Below, piece after piece: positions 43,501 through 52,593 of a DNA stretch of 64,000 nucleotides; the stretch's first letter is position 1, and each line of letters begins with the position of its first letter. The notes beneath the pieces were generated by a model. It was not told where the DNA came from, ran no database searches, and was given only the letters and a program-made list of their open reading frames with translations. Location of the stretch: NCBI GenBank assembly GCA_946902875.1, contig OX336349.1, positions 11,617,891-11,681,890 of the forward strand. Reading direction: 5' to 3'. Position numbers and translations under genes: made by a program. Source of the DNA: Nematopogon swammerdamellus (lineage: Eukaryota; Arthropoda; Insecta; Lepidoptera; Adelidae).

Positions 43501-46500
43501 TTACCTTACTCATTTTATAACAAAACTAAATAAACTTTTATAAAACCCGTCTATAAAAAACGAAAGAAATAACAAGTAAATTTAATCGAAAATTCTGTAG
43601 TCGGGCACTGTCTATTCGAATCCTTCTTTTACTTAAACTTCCTTAGTTTTTCATAGTCGGGTTTTTATAACATTTTTATTTTATTTTATATTGAATTCCA
43701 TTTAGATCTAAACCATTAACCCCAGGGTTCCGCGGACACCTTTTGGGAACAGCTGATGTAGTTGATCATGTGTTCCATAAAAAAAAACATGCACAAACTG
43801 CAGCGGCGACTCCTCTCAGTTGGCGAGGTTGGCGCCGCCAAACCGAATAAAATGAATGACACCATTAATACAGAAGTATCAGGCTAAAATAAATGTGAAA
43901 AAATGAGTTATATTATTTATGTCATATAATCCACGATTAATAAGATAAAACGTCAATCCCGTACCCGTTACATAATTTTAAATTTCGCGCGCGTCAAACG
44001 CGGGCGACGACGAATGACGACACATCAAGGCATTCATTGGCCGGTTGGCTACATTTTGAAGCGCCATCGTATTCCATACAAGGCGGAAGCGACCGATGTC
44101 CCCCCCCGTCCCGCGCGGACCCGCTGATCAGCCTTTCGAGTTGGCGCAGCGGGGAGTGCATTTAGTGACGCGGTAGCGAGTAGAGCGAGCTAGCGAGCGA
44201 GCTAGTGTGTGTGTGTTGCGTGTGTGGGTGTGTGCGCGCTGCGTCCACACGGCGAGTATGCGATGCGACTAGCGAGCTAGGCTAGGTGTGTTATGTGCGC
44301 GTGTGTGTGCGCATTGGCTCGCGAGTTGATAGCTGCATATCGAGGGCTTACTTCAAGAATGCATTAAGTCAGAAAAAGTAGTTTTGAGATAATCAAGATT
44401 TAAAGTTTACGAAAAATTTATAAAAAATTCTACTTATATTTACAATATCAGTATTATGTACCGAGATTTATTATCTATCGAGGTTAAAAATGTTATTAAT
44501 GAAAAAAATATATGTTCACACAATAGCACTTTATATTCAAAAGTGTAGGAGAAGGTACTGACTTAGTGTATTTTGTTTGACGGTTAATTTTGCAGTAAAA
44601 CAAAAATACTGCGTTAAGTCTTATAGTAATTTAATGAAAAAGACAGTTGTGGTTGGTGCTTTGGTTTGGGGTTGGCTCTAGGCCTGCAAACTAGTCCCGC
44701 TTGGTTGAGGACCTTCGTGCAAAACCCTGCGATCTCCAGCTACCCCAGCCAGCCTATGTCATGGAAGAAAGGCTTTCATGGAAGAAAGCCACAAGTCGAC
44801 TGGGGCGATTGCAGACCTCTGCAACGGAAGATGGAGAACGGAGTATGTCCCTTCGTTGGTTGTCAAGCAAACTGCACTCCAACAAAACATGCTCGGTCAT
44901 TTCATTCGTCGCCAAACATTACCTGCACAGTGGGCTATTCGTAATAACCACGGTGTGTAGATATTTATTTAGCTTAGCCCGGGCCAGATTGATAAGCTTC
45001 AGAGCCAGCCTTCGGTCTGGTTTAGGAAGAGCAGCTCTCGACTGTCTGCACTCTGAGAGGCCCTTCCATCTGTCCCTGTGTTTCCGTGATGTCGACGCGT
45101 GCAACCAAGTCCAAGTTCAACCAAGTTTTCTGTATGCTTGCTGACGACATTATCACGGGTTCCGCTCCTATGGTTATAGTTCTAGAGCCTCTTCGTTGTA
45201 GTGCAGTGTACATGACATACGCCCATCTCAGTCCCAGCGGTTGCCGCTTGTAGCACCCCGATTACTTCCATTTGGAAAACTGTTGAGTGTGCACCAAGTC
45301 GTACTGATCTATTAATGTTCAGCTCACGTGAGAAAATGCCCGCACCGGTCCAGCTGCTTGTCCTTGACCCGTCTGTGAAGATTCTTAGTTCTGTCTCACT
45401 AGATGGGCCGGGGGTTGGTCATTAATAAGGGTAGTTCACTGCACACCGTGTGCAGGACACTTGTGTGCTTTACCGGTTCGTCCCCTTTTCATAATCATAG
45501 TGCCTTGAGTCTGAATGCGGACGCCGCTGCCTCTTGTTTGACACATAGGTCCAGCGTTGACAGACAGAGTATGGCTTCAATGGTGGCCATGGGTGTACCG
45601 CATACAATCCGTAATATCCTTGGAGGTAATATCTATGCAGGCGAATCTCTAAAGCTTCTCTAATTGCATCGTTGATTAAAAAGACAGTTTTACGGGATTA
45701 TAATTTTTCAGTGAATTAAAATGGTGGCTGCTACTAAACTAGTTGTATTGATCTTCATCTATCTATTACGATTACCAGAGAGAAAACGCTTCATCTTGCC
45801 AAAAAAAAATTCTTTTTTAACTAGATAACCTCAAATTACAACAGCTCACTAACAAATTCACTCAGCGAATGCTTGAGGTGCCATCCACGGTTCAGTATTG
45901 CAAGCACACAATTCTAATTTATGTCGACTTAATGCATCGGCCAGTGTAGTTGTTAACAACCACCACTTCAAGTAATATGGCCAAGAATACATTAAGTCCG
46001 ACTTAGTGCTTTTCGCACTAAGTTTTGACGACGTTTCTAAAAATCGCGTCTTCGTAAATGCACTAAGTGACATAATGTCTTTTTGAAAATGATTTCATTA
46101 AGTCTGAGTAAGCCAAAACCGCAACATGAAATGCATTAAGTCACTTAATGCTTTTTTGTAGAATAGTATTCTACCACGAATTATCGAATTTGTATTTGTG
46201 AAATAACACTAAGTAGACTTAATGCATTTCAGAAGAATTACATTTTGCGATTAACCTAAAAAACATTTACAGTAAGGCACTAAATTGTACTTAGTGTATT
46301 TACGTTGACTATAATTTCAACAATAATCAGAACTTAGTGCCATTCTATTCGAATCATGTCATTTAGTGCTTTTTGCTTGTACAAAGTAGTTATATTATGA
46401 CTTAATGCTATAGCTATCTTTGGATCTCGTCAGTGTACAGCTTAGTGTGTTTTTGAAGAATGTAGCGCAAGAAATAATGAACAAAACTGTATAATTAAGT

Positions 46501-49500
46501 CAAAATCGATTTTTTTTGACATAGTGCATTCTTGAAGTAAGCCCTCGATATATTCCGTTATGTAGGTATGGACTTTGTATGGATGAATCCTGTGCAGTGT
46601 TGTTAAATTTAAAGTGATTTATTGGTAATTATAATGGCAAACTCCTACCGAGCTATCTACGGAGCACTCAAGGACAAGAGAGACTCAGTAATTTGGCACT
46701 CTTACATATCTGTGGAAAGGAGTTGCTAACAAAATTGAGGAAGAAAGAAGATTTTCACGATCGAGTCATCGAAAATTTCTTGTCTGTGGAACGAAGAGTG
46801 GACTTCATGTACAAATAAAATGTAACAATTCAAGCTTGTATGCCTGTCTCGTCGTCGTCGTGCCAGAGGAGACGTCGCTGTTGTCGGCTGCAACTCGACA
46901 GCTTTGACATAACCAGTAGGTACCTATCTACAGACAAATAAATCGTAAGTGAGCAAAATAAACCATTTAAACTAAATATTATAAACTATCTATATCGTAA
47001 TCGTCTTTCAGTTTTTGAACTCATTGTGGTAGAAATAAATTAACGCGTAGGTACCTAAGTTATGAAATTATGAAAAAAAAAATCCTTAGCCAGAGCCAAC
47101 CCAATATTCAGGACCAGGAGTCGCCGCTGACAAACTGAGTGTGCCGCGCGACAGCTCGCCACTTCAATTTTATTTTGGGGCGAAGGATGTAAATTTTACT
47201 ACATTCTACAGGTAAGTAGCTATGTCCAAAGCCCAATTTAACGTGGATACACCACGGACTTGGATCCACACACGCACCATACATAGCACCGGCAATAAGA
47301 CACTGGACGACCTTCTGGCCTGAGAATGGTGTCGTGTGACTGGTGGTGGTGGGTGCCACAAACCAGTACGTCACCGGACCCTCTACAGCACATTTAATAC
47401 TGGTATAGAGTCATTCGCAGACCATCACATGTTCGGTTGACGCTGGTTGAATGTAGGTAATGAATGTGGTTTTATTTTTCAGTTAGGTATAGGTATCTTA
47501 AAAAATATATAGGTACATAGGTAGATGAAAGAAATAGCAATCAACCTGATCTACTCAAAACCTTATTATTGGGTTTGCTAACCCACAATCCACATATAGG
47601 CGCGCAAGTGGTAAGTAGGTGCGTTATCTAGGTAGATTTAATTGTATGGGTAGGTACTAGCAGGGAGGGAAAGCCATGGATTGGCAGATAGTGAATTATT
47701 TAAATATTGTTATTCACAATGCAGTGCAGCTGGCGCTTTCTACATTAGGTAATCTGACCGCACCTAATTACTGATTCTGTGCCGGCTCCACTGAACCGTT
47801 GCTATTTAAAATGTATTTATTATACCTAATAATATAGACCTATGTACATATATGTACATACTTATTTACGCGTTGCGTAGTATAGGTATTCACGTATCGG
47901 TATTTTAAATTTCGACACGTACCTAAGTACGCAAACCAATAAATATATGTAGGTTCTCGTACTATTTATTGATCTTGATTCTTTTGGTTAAAAAACCATT
48001 AGCGCTATTCTCCATATGCCTACCTCATATACTCGCTAATTACCTAGGTAATTCATTCCATAACTTCATTTTATATCAGTGTATCATTTTTAGGATCCCG
48101 TCGCAAAATTCCGGAAAAAGGGACCCTTATGCGATCACTCTGGTGTCTGCCTGTCTATTCGTCTGTCGATCACACGCATATATCTCCGGATTTACAGAAC
48201 CAATTATTTTGATGAACCTTATGCCAAAAATACGCTTAAATTTTTGCCTGCAGACAAACCATAGATTTTGTAATAGTCCGGTGGAAAGCAAAAGTGTGAA
48301 CCAAACATTTCTTTGGATTTTTTAAATAAATTGAGTATCATGCCACATTCTATAGGTATTGATTGTTATGGCAATTTCAAAAATATATGACATAACACGT
48401 CTATAATAATAAATAACTAATTTGCTTTAACAAACGATGATGGGACCCTCGGCATGTGAACACGATTAACATTTTACCGAGCATTGTACCGGTTTTTTTT
48501 TATAAGAATTCCTTATTATTCACCATGCATGTAGGTTCTCTGTTGCTACAAGGTGAGAATTTGTCGTGTACTTACCAATCGTACTCACACTTTGTTTTTT
48601 TAACTGTAATACCCACTCACATCTAAGTAAATAAAATTGGGTTATTTTACCATCGTTTGCTTTGTGTTATTTTGGTTGGATTACTTACTTCGAACGGAGA
48701 CAACGAACGTTCTCGAAAGCCATTTGCCTCAAGTCAATGCCTCAAGTACAAAGTCTTCGACAGACAATGACAATATAGGTACCTAGCCCAAATGTAAGCA
48801 GACGTCACGTTTGTCGACAGATTCGACGAGGGTCACGACGGCTTCCTGGACCTGACGGAGGTGAAGAGGATGATGGAGAGACTCGGAGCGCCACAGACAC
48901 ACCTCGGACTCAAGGCCATGATCACCGAGGTCGATGAGGATCACGACAATAAGATCAGCTTTAGGGAGTTCCTGCTCATATACAGGTGACTACCTTCGAT
49001 CATAGACGGTAATTCTGATTACTTACTCTTATTTTTTGGGTGGGCGTAATTACTTGTCTACTAGTCCCCTTATTGATCGTCTTTGTACTGCTAGCGTCGA
49101 ATATTCAACAGGGGTGAGTAACTCAAAACATTGGAAGGAAAAAAAATATCGTAACTATGCAGTCATTACAGACTTGCCACACTAGGTTGCCAAAGTGTTA
49201 ATGAGCGACATCCATCGCGGGTGTTGTAGGTGATGTATCCAACCATGTCAGTTTCCATAAAGAAAATGCTGCATTATTATGGTAGTGTAGTGAAGGATGT
49301 AGGTACCTATCTACTATTCGTTTTTGTTGAGTTCTTCATAAAATGTTTAGTTCCATATTTAGCCCTTCCTTAAAGTAATGTTTTCCTCAAATGTGGTTTT
49401 ATTTAAAGTTAATTTGTTATTCCAATATGACATTTCCAATGAGTGGGTAGCAATCTTGTCACTCGGTGCGTCGTCGTCGTCGTCGCGAGTAGATAAAATT

Positions 49501-50417
49501 TTGAGCAATATAATACATATATAATATGCATTCATCCATACCATCACGCTGCTTCCTGACAATTGAGGTAAGCAGAGTAATAGGTGTTATCTTGCAAGGA
49601 CTCGGATAAATTCGATCACAATGCAGACCACCATGTTTAGCAAAGCATTAGGACAAGATAAGATAGTACTCGTAATAATAAAGAATTTAGTAAAGCACCA
49701 AGACAGTTACCTACTGCACGACCTGACCGCGCCTAGGTGAGGTCTGTCGCCCTTTAGCACGGCATTCTTGTCCTGAATTGCAATTGAATATCAATCGAAA
49801 ATAACCACTCTCCGATACATACATACATAGCGTCACGCCTGTTTCCGGGTGGGGTAGGCAGAGACAACGGATCTCCACGTGCCACCACGATCCTGACACA
49901 CCTCTGCCGCCTATTCCACTCTCATAGTCTTCTCATGCATGCTGGTCGGTTAAGGGTACTACGCACTCGACCCTTTTTGAGCACATACCCGATCGGGTTC
50001 AGGTACGTGCGTCTAGCTAGGGCGACCCTTCCACTCCCCGATATTGCAATAAAAATGCAGTCCAACTTCAAGCTAGAACAGTAAGCTAGGAAAATCCTTG
50101 TCCAAGTTGCAACAGTAGGTAGCCGTTATTGTGTCCTCAATCAACGGATGCTTGACTGTTGTAGGAAAGCGCGAGCGGGAGAGCTGGAGAGTGACTCCGG
50201 ACTGGATGCGCTTGCGCGACTGACGGAGGTGAACGTGGACGAGGTGGGCGTCAATGGCGCTAAGACCTTCTTTGAGGCGAAGATCGACGAGCTCGCCAAG
50301 TCCAACAAGTTCCACAACGAGATCATAGAGGAGCAGGAGGCCAAGCGAAGAGATGCCGAAGACAAAGCGGTACGCAGGGCACAGTTCAAGGAGAAAGCCG
50401 CCATCTTCCAGAATTGA
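31591..50417 (+). CDS. Swip-1: Swiprosin-1 / EFHD2-type EF-hand protein
   Basis: Swiprosin-1 is a calcium-binding actin regulator (bundling and cross-linking F-actin, lamellipodia and wound closure in flies). Three exons join in frame: 31591-31760, 48821-48985 and 50165-50417, 588 nt, 195 residues. Exon 1 gives MSATEELSDILNRRQEINDR and a conserved FHEFSRKEIKQYE stretch. Exon 2 holds both EF-hands: loop DEGHDGFLDLTE (59-70) and loop DEDHDNKISFRE (95-106), with the family linker LGAPQTHLGLK between. Exon 3 has KARAGELESDSGL, FFEAKI and a charged C-terminal coiled coil (about 145-190) ending AAIFQN. Both loops keep all calcium ligands. Donors gtgagt and gtgact and acceptors acag and gtag are sound. 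Intron 1 is 17,060 bp and loaded with repeats; intron 2 is 1,179 bp. Confidence 0.95.
31761..33940. other. Swip-1 intron 1, left part; nothing recognised
   Basis: AT-rich intronic DNA. A LINE-like 3' tail, cgaaataaatatctgaatct followed by (gaatct)n, sits at about 33038-33070. Microsatellites tatatatgtatatatag occur at about 33187-33203. No ORF or RNA gene supported. Confidence 0.4.
33950..34370 (+). repeat. Direct duplication (about 110 bp) flanking a GGGGCCC-rich insert
   Basis: The block gttgacatctaaatttgaat ... gaagcaggatgaaat ... caaatacatagcgtaacatg occurs at 33952-34050 and again at 34256-34362. Between them lies gggcaccacggggcacgagc / ccagggcccccggctcg. Similar GGGGCCC/GGGCCC words recur at 34503-34545 (ggggccccaaatgtgcccaa). 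It looks like a transposon-mediated or replication-slippage duplication. Confidence 0.5.
34631..34696. repeat. Two adjoining perfect or near-perfect palindromes
   Basis: 34631-34669 is a perfect palindrome with 19-bp arms (gaatcgtcgtcacctgtac) and one central base. It is followed at once by 34670-34696 with 13-bp arms (aagtgccatacag / ctgtacggcactt, one mismatch). There is no coding or known-element context. It could extrude as paired cruciforms. Confidence 0.8.
34697..35924. other. Swip-1 intron 1; nothing recognised
   Basis: AT-rich intronic DNA with many ctacctac/gtaggtag words. A short gggcgaccgagcttcgctcg word at 34829 is a common lepidopteran repeat tip. No gene supported. Confidence 0.4.
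35925..36280 (-). mobile_element. RTE-clade LINE 3' fragment with flanking TTTG repeat
   Basis: 35999-36280 read on the minus strand carries the RTE C-terminal order: KLKWQWAGH, GKRNVGRPPARWDDDI, GGKQWFRTAEGQEDW and KIGEA. It ends in a TGAC-type tail (gtcagtcagtcag at 35999). Frames shift at least twice. Immediately left, 35925-35998 is the dispersed repeat gattgtttgtttgtttgttt ... ggctggacggattttgacga. The LINE tail joins it without a gap, so one was inserted at the end of the other. Confidence 0.65.
36285..36650. repeat. Polypurine/polypyrimidine tract 1 (GGGAGG-rich)
   Basis: About 365 bases of almost uninterrupted purines on the plus strand with many G3-G6 runs (gggtgggggaggagaggggg). 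Such tracts can form triplex or G-quadruplex structures. The long minus-strand ORF across it is low-complexity Ser/Pro/Leu and not a gene. It begins directly at the end of the RTE fragment. Confidence 0.85.
36855..37015. repeat. Polypurine/polypyrimidine tract 2 (GGGAGGGA repeats)
   Basis: A second purine tract with tandem ggga/gagg units (gagggagggagggagggaga) ending in gagagagagagaa. It is separated from tract 1 by about 200 bp of ordinary AT-rich sequence. A ctcgcttcgg-type repeat tip (gcgaagccgcgggcaaaag) follows at 37099. Confidence 0.85.
37198..37445 (+). repeat. Interspersed repeat family C, 3' two-thirds
   Basis: ccacctctcaccttagcacg, ccgagtcatgcagcaggtgg, taatttacaagagcacttgc and agcacaacaccaattactct, ending in a tatgtatatata tail. 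It matches 15530-15740. Confidence 0.7.
38160..38215 (-). mobile_element. tRNA-derived SINE, tail fragment, minus strand
   Basis: tttatgtaatccggtatggg, tggctgagtcagaggggcc and aaagcacat are the inverse of the tail of the SINE at 12419-12831. Only about 50 bp remain. Confidence 0.6.
38410..39890 (+). repeat. 163-bp tandem satellite, about nine units, in Swip-1 intron 1
   Basis: The landmark acttgtgttgtgtgtaagta recurs at 38453, 38612, 38775, 38938, 39101, 39264, 39427, 39590 and 39753. Spacings are 159, 163, then 163 six more times. Each unit has gtggaactgggctattttca, gatttcagacaattagcgta and ggtatgtagagtaggtaaat. Interior units differ by only a few bases; the first two are more diverged, as expected from homogenisation by unequal exchange. 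The array ends in (aaatt)n at 39880-39900. No ORF. Confidence 0.95.
39900..41490. other. Swip-1 intron 1; no gene supported
   Basis: AT-rich DNA with a small SINE tail remnant (ggccatgtcagtgcttccct at about 40370, minus). An open frame at 40892-41200 (-) encodes GNAVQIVLVNLTDGQEVLI and a Lys-rich end; no family was recognised and it may be chance or a broken element. Confidence 0.35.
41496..41607 (+). mobile_element. 5S-headed SINE, tail fragment
   Basis: ggtcggtcggttcagttcac, gaaggaagcactgacatg and a degraded gtgatttgggtttcataaaa end. It matches the 3' third of 14656-15037. Confidence 0.5.
41935..42380 (+). pseudogene. Non-LTR retrotransposon ORF2 C-terminus (family different from L)
   Basis: Plus-strand frames read SSLSLFYRYYDGRCSEELES, followed (with stops and shifts) by NRFFVATL and ESFGVFKR. 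This is the order of the post-RT tail of jockey/CR1-like LINEs: RRNVxSLSLFYRYY...CSEEL, then N.FF..T...WN.LP...FP, then F K..V. It is clearly related in layout to, but different in sequence from, LINE family L. The frame is broken by TGA and frameshifts. No poly(A) recognised. Confidence 0.6.
42560..43950. other. Swip-1 intron 1; nothing recognised
   Basis: AT-rich intronic DNA apart from a short GC patch at about 43226-43290 (actcccgcggagccgcgtgt). Only chance ORFs. Confidence 0.4.
43970..44336. promoter_or_regulatory. CpG-rich patch inside Swip-1 intron 1, candidate internal promoter
   Basis: ttcgcgcgcgtcaaacgcgg, ccccgtcccgcgcggacccg, then repeated gcgagctagcgagcgagcta and (gt)n tracts. 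It is GC-rich in an AT-rich intron and 4.5 kb upstream of Swip-1 exon 2. It may be an alternative promoter or a transposon end; it stops exactly where the TIR element at 44341 begins. No start codon-bearing exon was identified. Confidence 0.35.
44341..46547. mobile_element. 2.2-kb TIR transposon with CTTAATG/CACTAAG arrays and ATAT target duplication
   Basis: Left end cgagggcttacttcaagaat / gcattaagtc, right end the inverse (ending ttcttgaagtaagccctcg at 46547); 28 of 30 bases pair. ATAT flanks both ends (44337-44340 and 46548-46551). The right 600 bp contains about 15 related heptamers in both orientations: cttaatgca, cactaagt, cttagtg, cattaagtc. The left end has a few (gcattaagtc, gacttagtgt, gcgttaagtc). 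Such subterminal arrays are usually transposase-binding sites. No transposase ORF was found; the interior is a LINE RNase H fragment (44666-45663, minus). Confidence 0.75.
44666..45663 (-). pseudogene. LINE ORF2 RNase H-region fragment inside the TIR element
   Basis: Read on the minus strand from 45660, frames give GTPMATIEAILCLSTLDLCV and KQEAAASAFRLKAL, then SRELNINRSVRL and STVFQMEVIGVLQAA. This is the layout of the connection and RNase H domain of I/R1-type non-LTR ORF2. Many stops and shifts. The plus-strand ORFs over the same DNA are shadows. It is either a nested insertion or a captured fragment in the 44341-46547 transposon. Confidence 0.55.
46560..48090. other. Swip-1 intron 1; nothing recognised
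   Basis: AT-rich intronic DNA with many taggtacc words. A gggcgaaggatgtaaattt stretch near 47178 belongs to no recognised family. No gene supported. Confidence 0.4.
48090..48180 (+). repeat. Dispersed 'ggatcccgt...gtctgtctg' repeat
   Basis: ttaggatcccgtcgcaaaat, gggacccttatgcgatcact and gtgtctgcctgtctattcgt follow the same layout as the gggttccgta repeats elsewhere. Confidence 0.5.
49200..49262 (+). mobile_element. 5S-headed SINE, extreme 3' tail (Swip-1 intron 2)
   Basis: gtgttgtaggtgatgtatcc and aaccatgtcagtttccataa match the last 60 bases of the SINE. A similar stub is at 54285-54330. Confidence 0.5.
49555..49775 (-). repeat. Interspersed repeat family C, minus strand (Swip-1 intron 2)
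   Basis: Inverse family words: gaggtaagcagagtaatagg, aatgcagaccaccatgttta, gcattaggacaagataagat and gtctgtcgccctttagcacg. Confidence 0.6.
49815..50010 (-). repeat. Interspersed repeat family D, minus strand (Swip-1 intron 2)
   Basis: catacatagcgtcacgcctg, tttccgggtggggtaggcag, agacaacggatctccacgtg and cgatcctgacacacctctgc, then gtactacgcactcgaccctt. It shares its length and order with the copy in the Swip-1 3' UTR at 50515-50730. Confidence 0.7.
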
Positions 50418-50514
50418 ATTAGCATTCTAGTCTCAGTGCCCCTCCTCGTTAAACATTTTTGCAGTGCCGCTTAGCAACCATATAATTAATTTTGCAGGCA
50501 GATCGGCTGGGAGG

Positions 50515-50730
50515 TTTACATACATACATACATAGTGTTACGCCTGTTTCCCAGTGGGGTAGGCAGAGACAATGGATCTCCATGTGACACGATCCTGACA
50601 CACCTCTGTCGCCTCTTCCACTCATATAATTTTCTTCATACATAATCGCCGGTTACAGGTACTACGCACTTGACACTTTTTGCCTAGCACTTAGCACATG
50701 CCCGTTCTGTTCCAGGTACATGCGTCTAAT
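50515..50730 (-). repeat. Interspersed repeat family D in the Swip-1 3' UTR
   Basis: Same order as 49815-50010: catacatagtgttacgcctg, ccagtggggtaggcagagac, cgatcctgacacacctctgt, gtactacgcacttgacactt. It starts 98 bases after the Swip-1 stop codon, so a long 3' UTR would include it in antisense orientation. Confidence 0.7.
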
Positions 50731-51621
50731 TTTATCAAGGGAAATTTATAACAGAATTGCGCACAGCCATGCACAATATGGACAATCGCTTTATTTTTTA
50801 TTTTATAAGAACACTTATAAGCAATGCTGCCCAAACGTTTAGCGAGAAGGAGCCCTAATAGTGTATGATGATAATAATGGATTGTGTTGTGTGTATAAAA
50901 AAATATTGGAGAAGTTGTGTTGTATTCTGTTAATTTGTAGGTACTTGTCTTGTTAAAATGTATTCACTCACGTGAGCTTTCAAATTCACAATGCATATAA
51001 TTACATGTATATTATTATTATTGTTTAGTCCAAGCAGATGAATTGTGGGAAGATGTTTGCGAGAGATTCGGTCAGTAAAATATTATGTCTGTCTGTGCCT
51101 AATGTACTCTCACCAAAGTGATGGTTACACCACTTTATATAATTTCTAAGTGTTTTTGAATTTCTATCAGTGTCAATTAGAATTTAGAACACACGCGGTG
51201 AGGGTAATTTTTTTTATATATTTAAACCACAACATAAAAACAGTAGAAATCACAAGTAGGTGGGCGATATCCGCATACCACAAGTAAGCGTAGTTCTGCG
51301 CACTTAAGTCACTATTCATTAATGTCGCAGAAACCATAAAGTTAACCTAGTTCTACTTGTTTTTATGTTGTGTGATTATAGTATGATGGGAAAGTGTGAG
51401 TGGTGACATGAAATAATTTGTGTGCACATTAAATGTTAGTTCGTAAGGCATGCCGTAATTTAAACAGATCAAATCAAATGTTATTGTTGTATTCAGAAAT
51501 CTCAGCGATAAAACTATATTGCCCCCAAATCGGTCTAAATTTGATATTAGTTGTTTGTGGTTTACATGTACGATGCGAAATTAAGTAAATGTTATAAAAT
51601 GTAAAGATATAAAGATATTGC

Positions 51622-51627
51622 AATAAA
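51622..51627 (+). terminator. Candidate Swip-1 polyadenylation signal
   Basis: AATAAA in ttgcaataaaatgatatatt, followed by T-rich sequence. It lies 1.2 kb beyond the stop codon and is the clearest signal seen between 50417 and 51700. An unseen nearer site is possible. Confidence 0.35.
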
Positions 51628-51808
51628 ATGATATATTTTAAGAAAGTTTTTTATTTCACAGGCTCTGCTCAAGGTGAGTGTTGTGTGGTCTCCGCGTGTT
51701 CATCTGATCTGTTGGAGAATACTTTTATGCCTCGTACACTTTCAAGTTGACTTATCAGGGCGGCACTCTGAAAACGAATGCACAAAATCATATAGTTAAC
51801 AGATATAC

Positions 51809-52085
51809 ATTTTTTAAATGTAATCCAGTATGGTTGATAGGGGTCAAAGCACTTTTTTTATGAACAACGGCACGGGTGCCTGTGCCCAAAATTTCAAAGC
51901 CAACAAGACCACTCTTCGTGAAACCATGCTCAGAGAGGCACCATTCCAGCTACAAGGTAGACAAAAAGGTTGGCTGGTTTATTAACATTAAAACACCTTT
52001 TGAAGAGCCTCAGGTTATACTGGACTAGAGGAGAACACAGCCGAGGCTGCTATGCGGCCATCTTACATCCAGTACAGCCTGATCT
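51809..52085 (-). mobile_element. tRNA-derived SINE, tail and mid-part, minus strand
   Basis: taatccagtatggttgatag and ggggtcaaagcactttttt (inverse tail), then after a diverged stretch atactggactagaggagaac, acagccgaggctgctatgcg and gccatcttacatccagta. The same order occurs in 12419-12831 inverted, with about 130 extra bases in the middle. Head absent. Confidence 0.6.
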
Positions 52086-52593
52086 ACCCACCCCATTGCC
52101 AATAATAATATCATAGGTATTATAACAAAAAATCGCTGATTTGAACCGGGGAGGGTTTCCAAGAGTGCAGGCTCAATAGGAGGGTGGGATAATTGGGGAT
52201 ATTTAATAAGGGGCATATCTAGGTGAGGGTGTTGCCCTCTAGGTGAGTGGGAGGGGGTGGAGAAACGGCAGTCGACTGGTATAAACGCCCGCGCCGGGCG
52301 GGCGGGGGGGGGAGGGTAAAAAAATTTATTCCTCCCTTGCGACTATCCTCTTTCGTAACTAGTAAGTTTCGTATACAGAAATATTATTACAATATGAATA
52401 TAATAGAAATACATTACGACCATGCCGAGGTGGCCCATTTAGTTTTTGCATTATTTAAACATTCTTACCACAATTTTACTTCCGAAATGGCTGCCACTGA
52501 ATTGGAATGAAAATTATCCCAATTATTTGCTGCCATTTCAAAATTGTACAATTTTAAATAATGATTTTTTGTATGTAAGAGTAATTTCATTAA
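52086..52593. other. Intergenic DNA; nothing recognised
   Basis: A GC/purine-rich patch (gggcgggcggggggggaggg at about 52297-52316) in otherwise AT-rich DNA. No gene supported. Confidence 0.4.

Noticed and set aside
44701..45144. Plus-strand ORFs of 92-147 codons in the TIR element, candidates for a transposase
   Set aside because: They have no DDE pattern, and the opposite strand carries recognisable LINE RNase H sequence.
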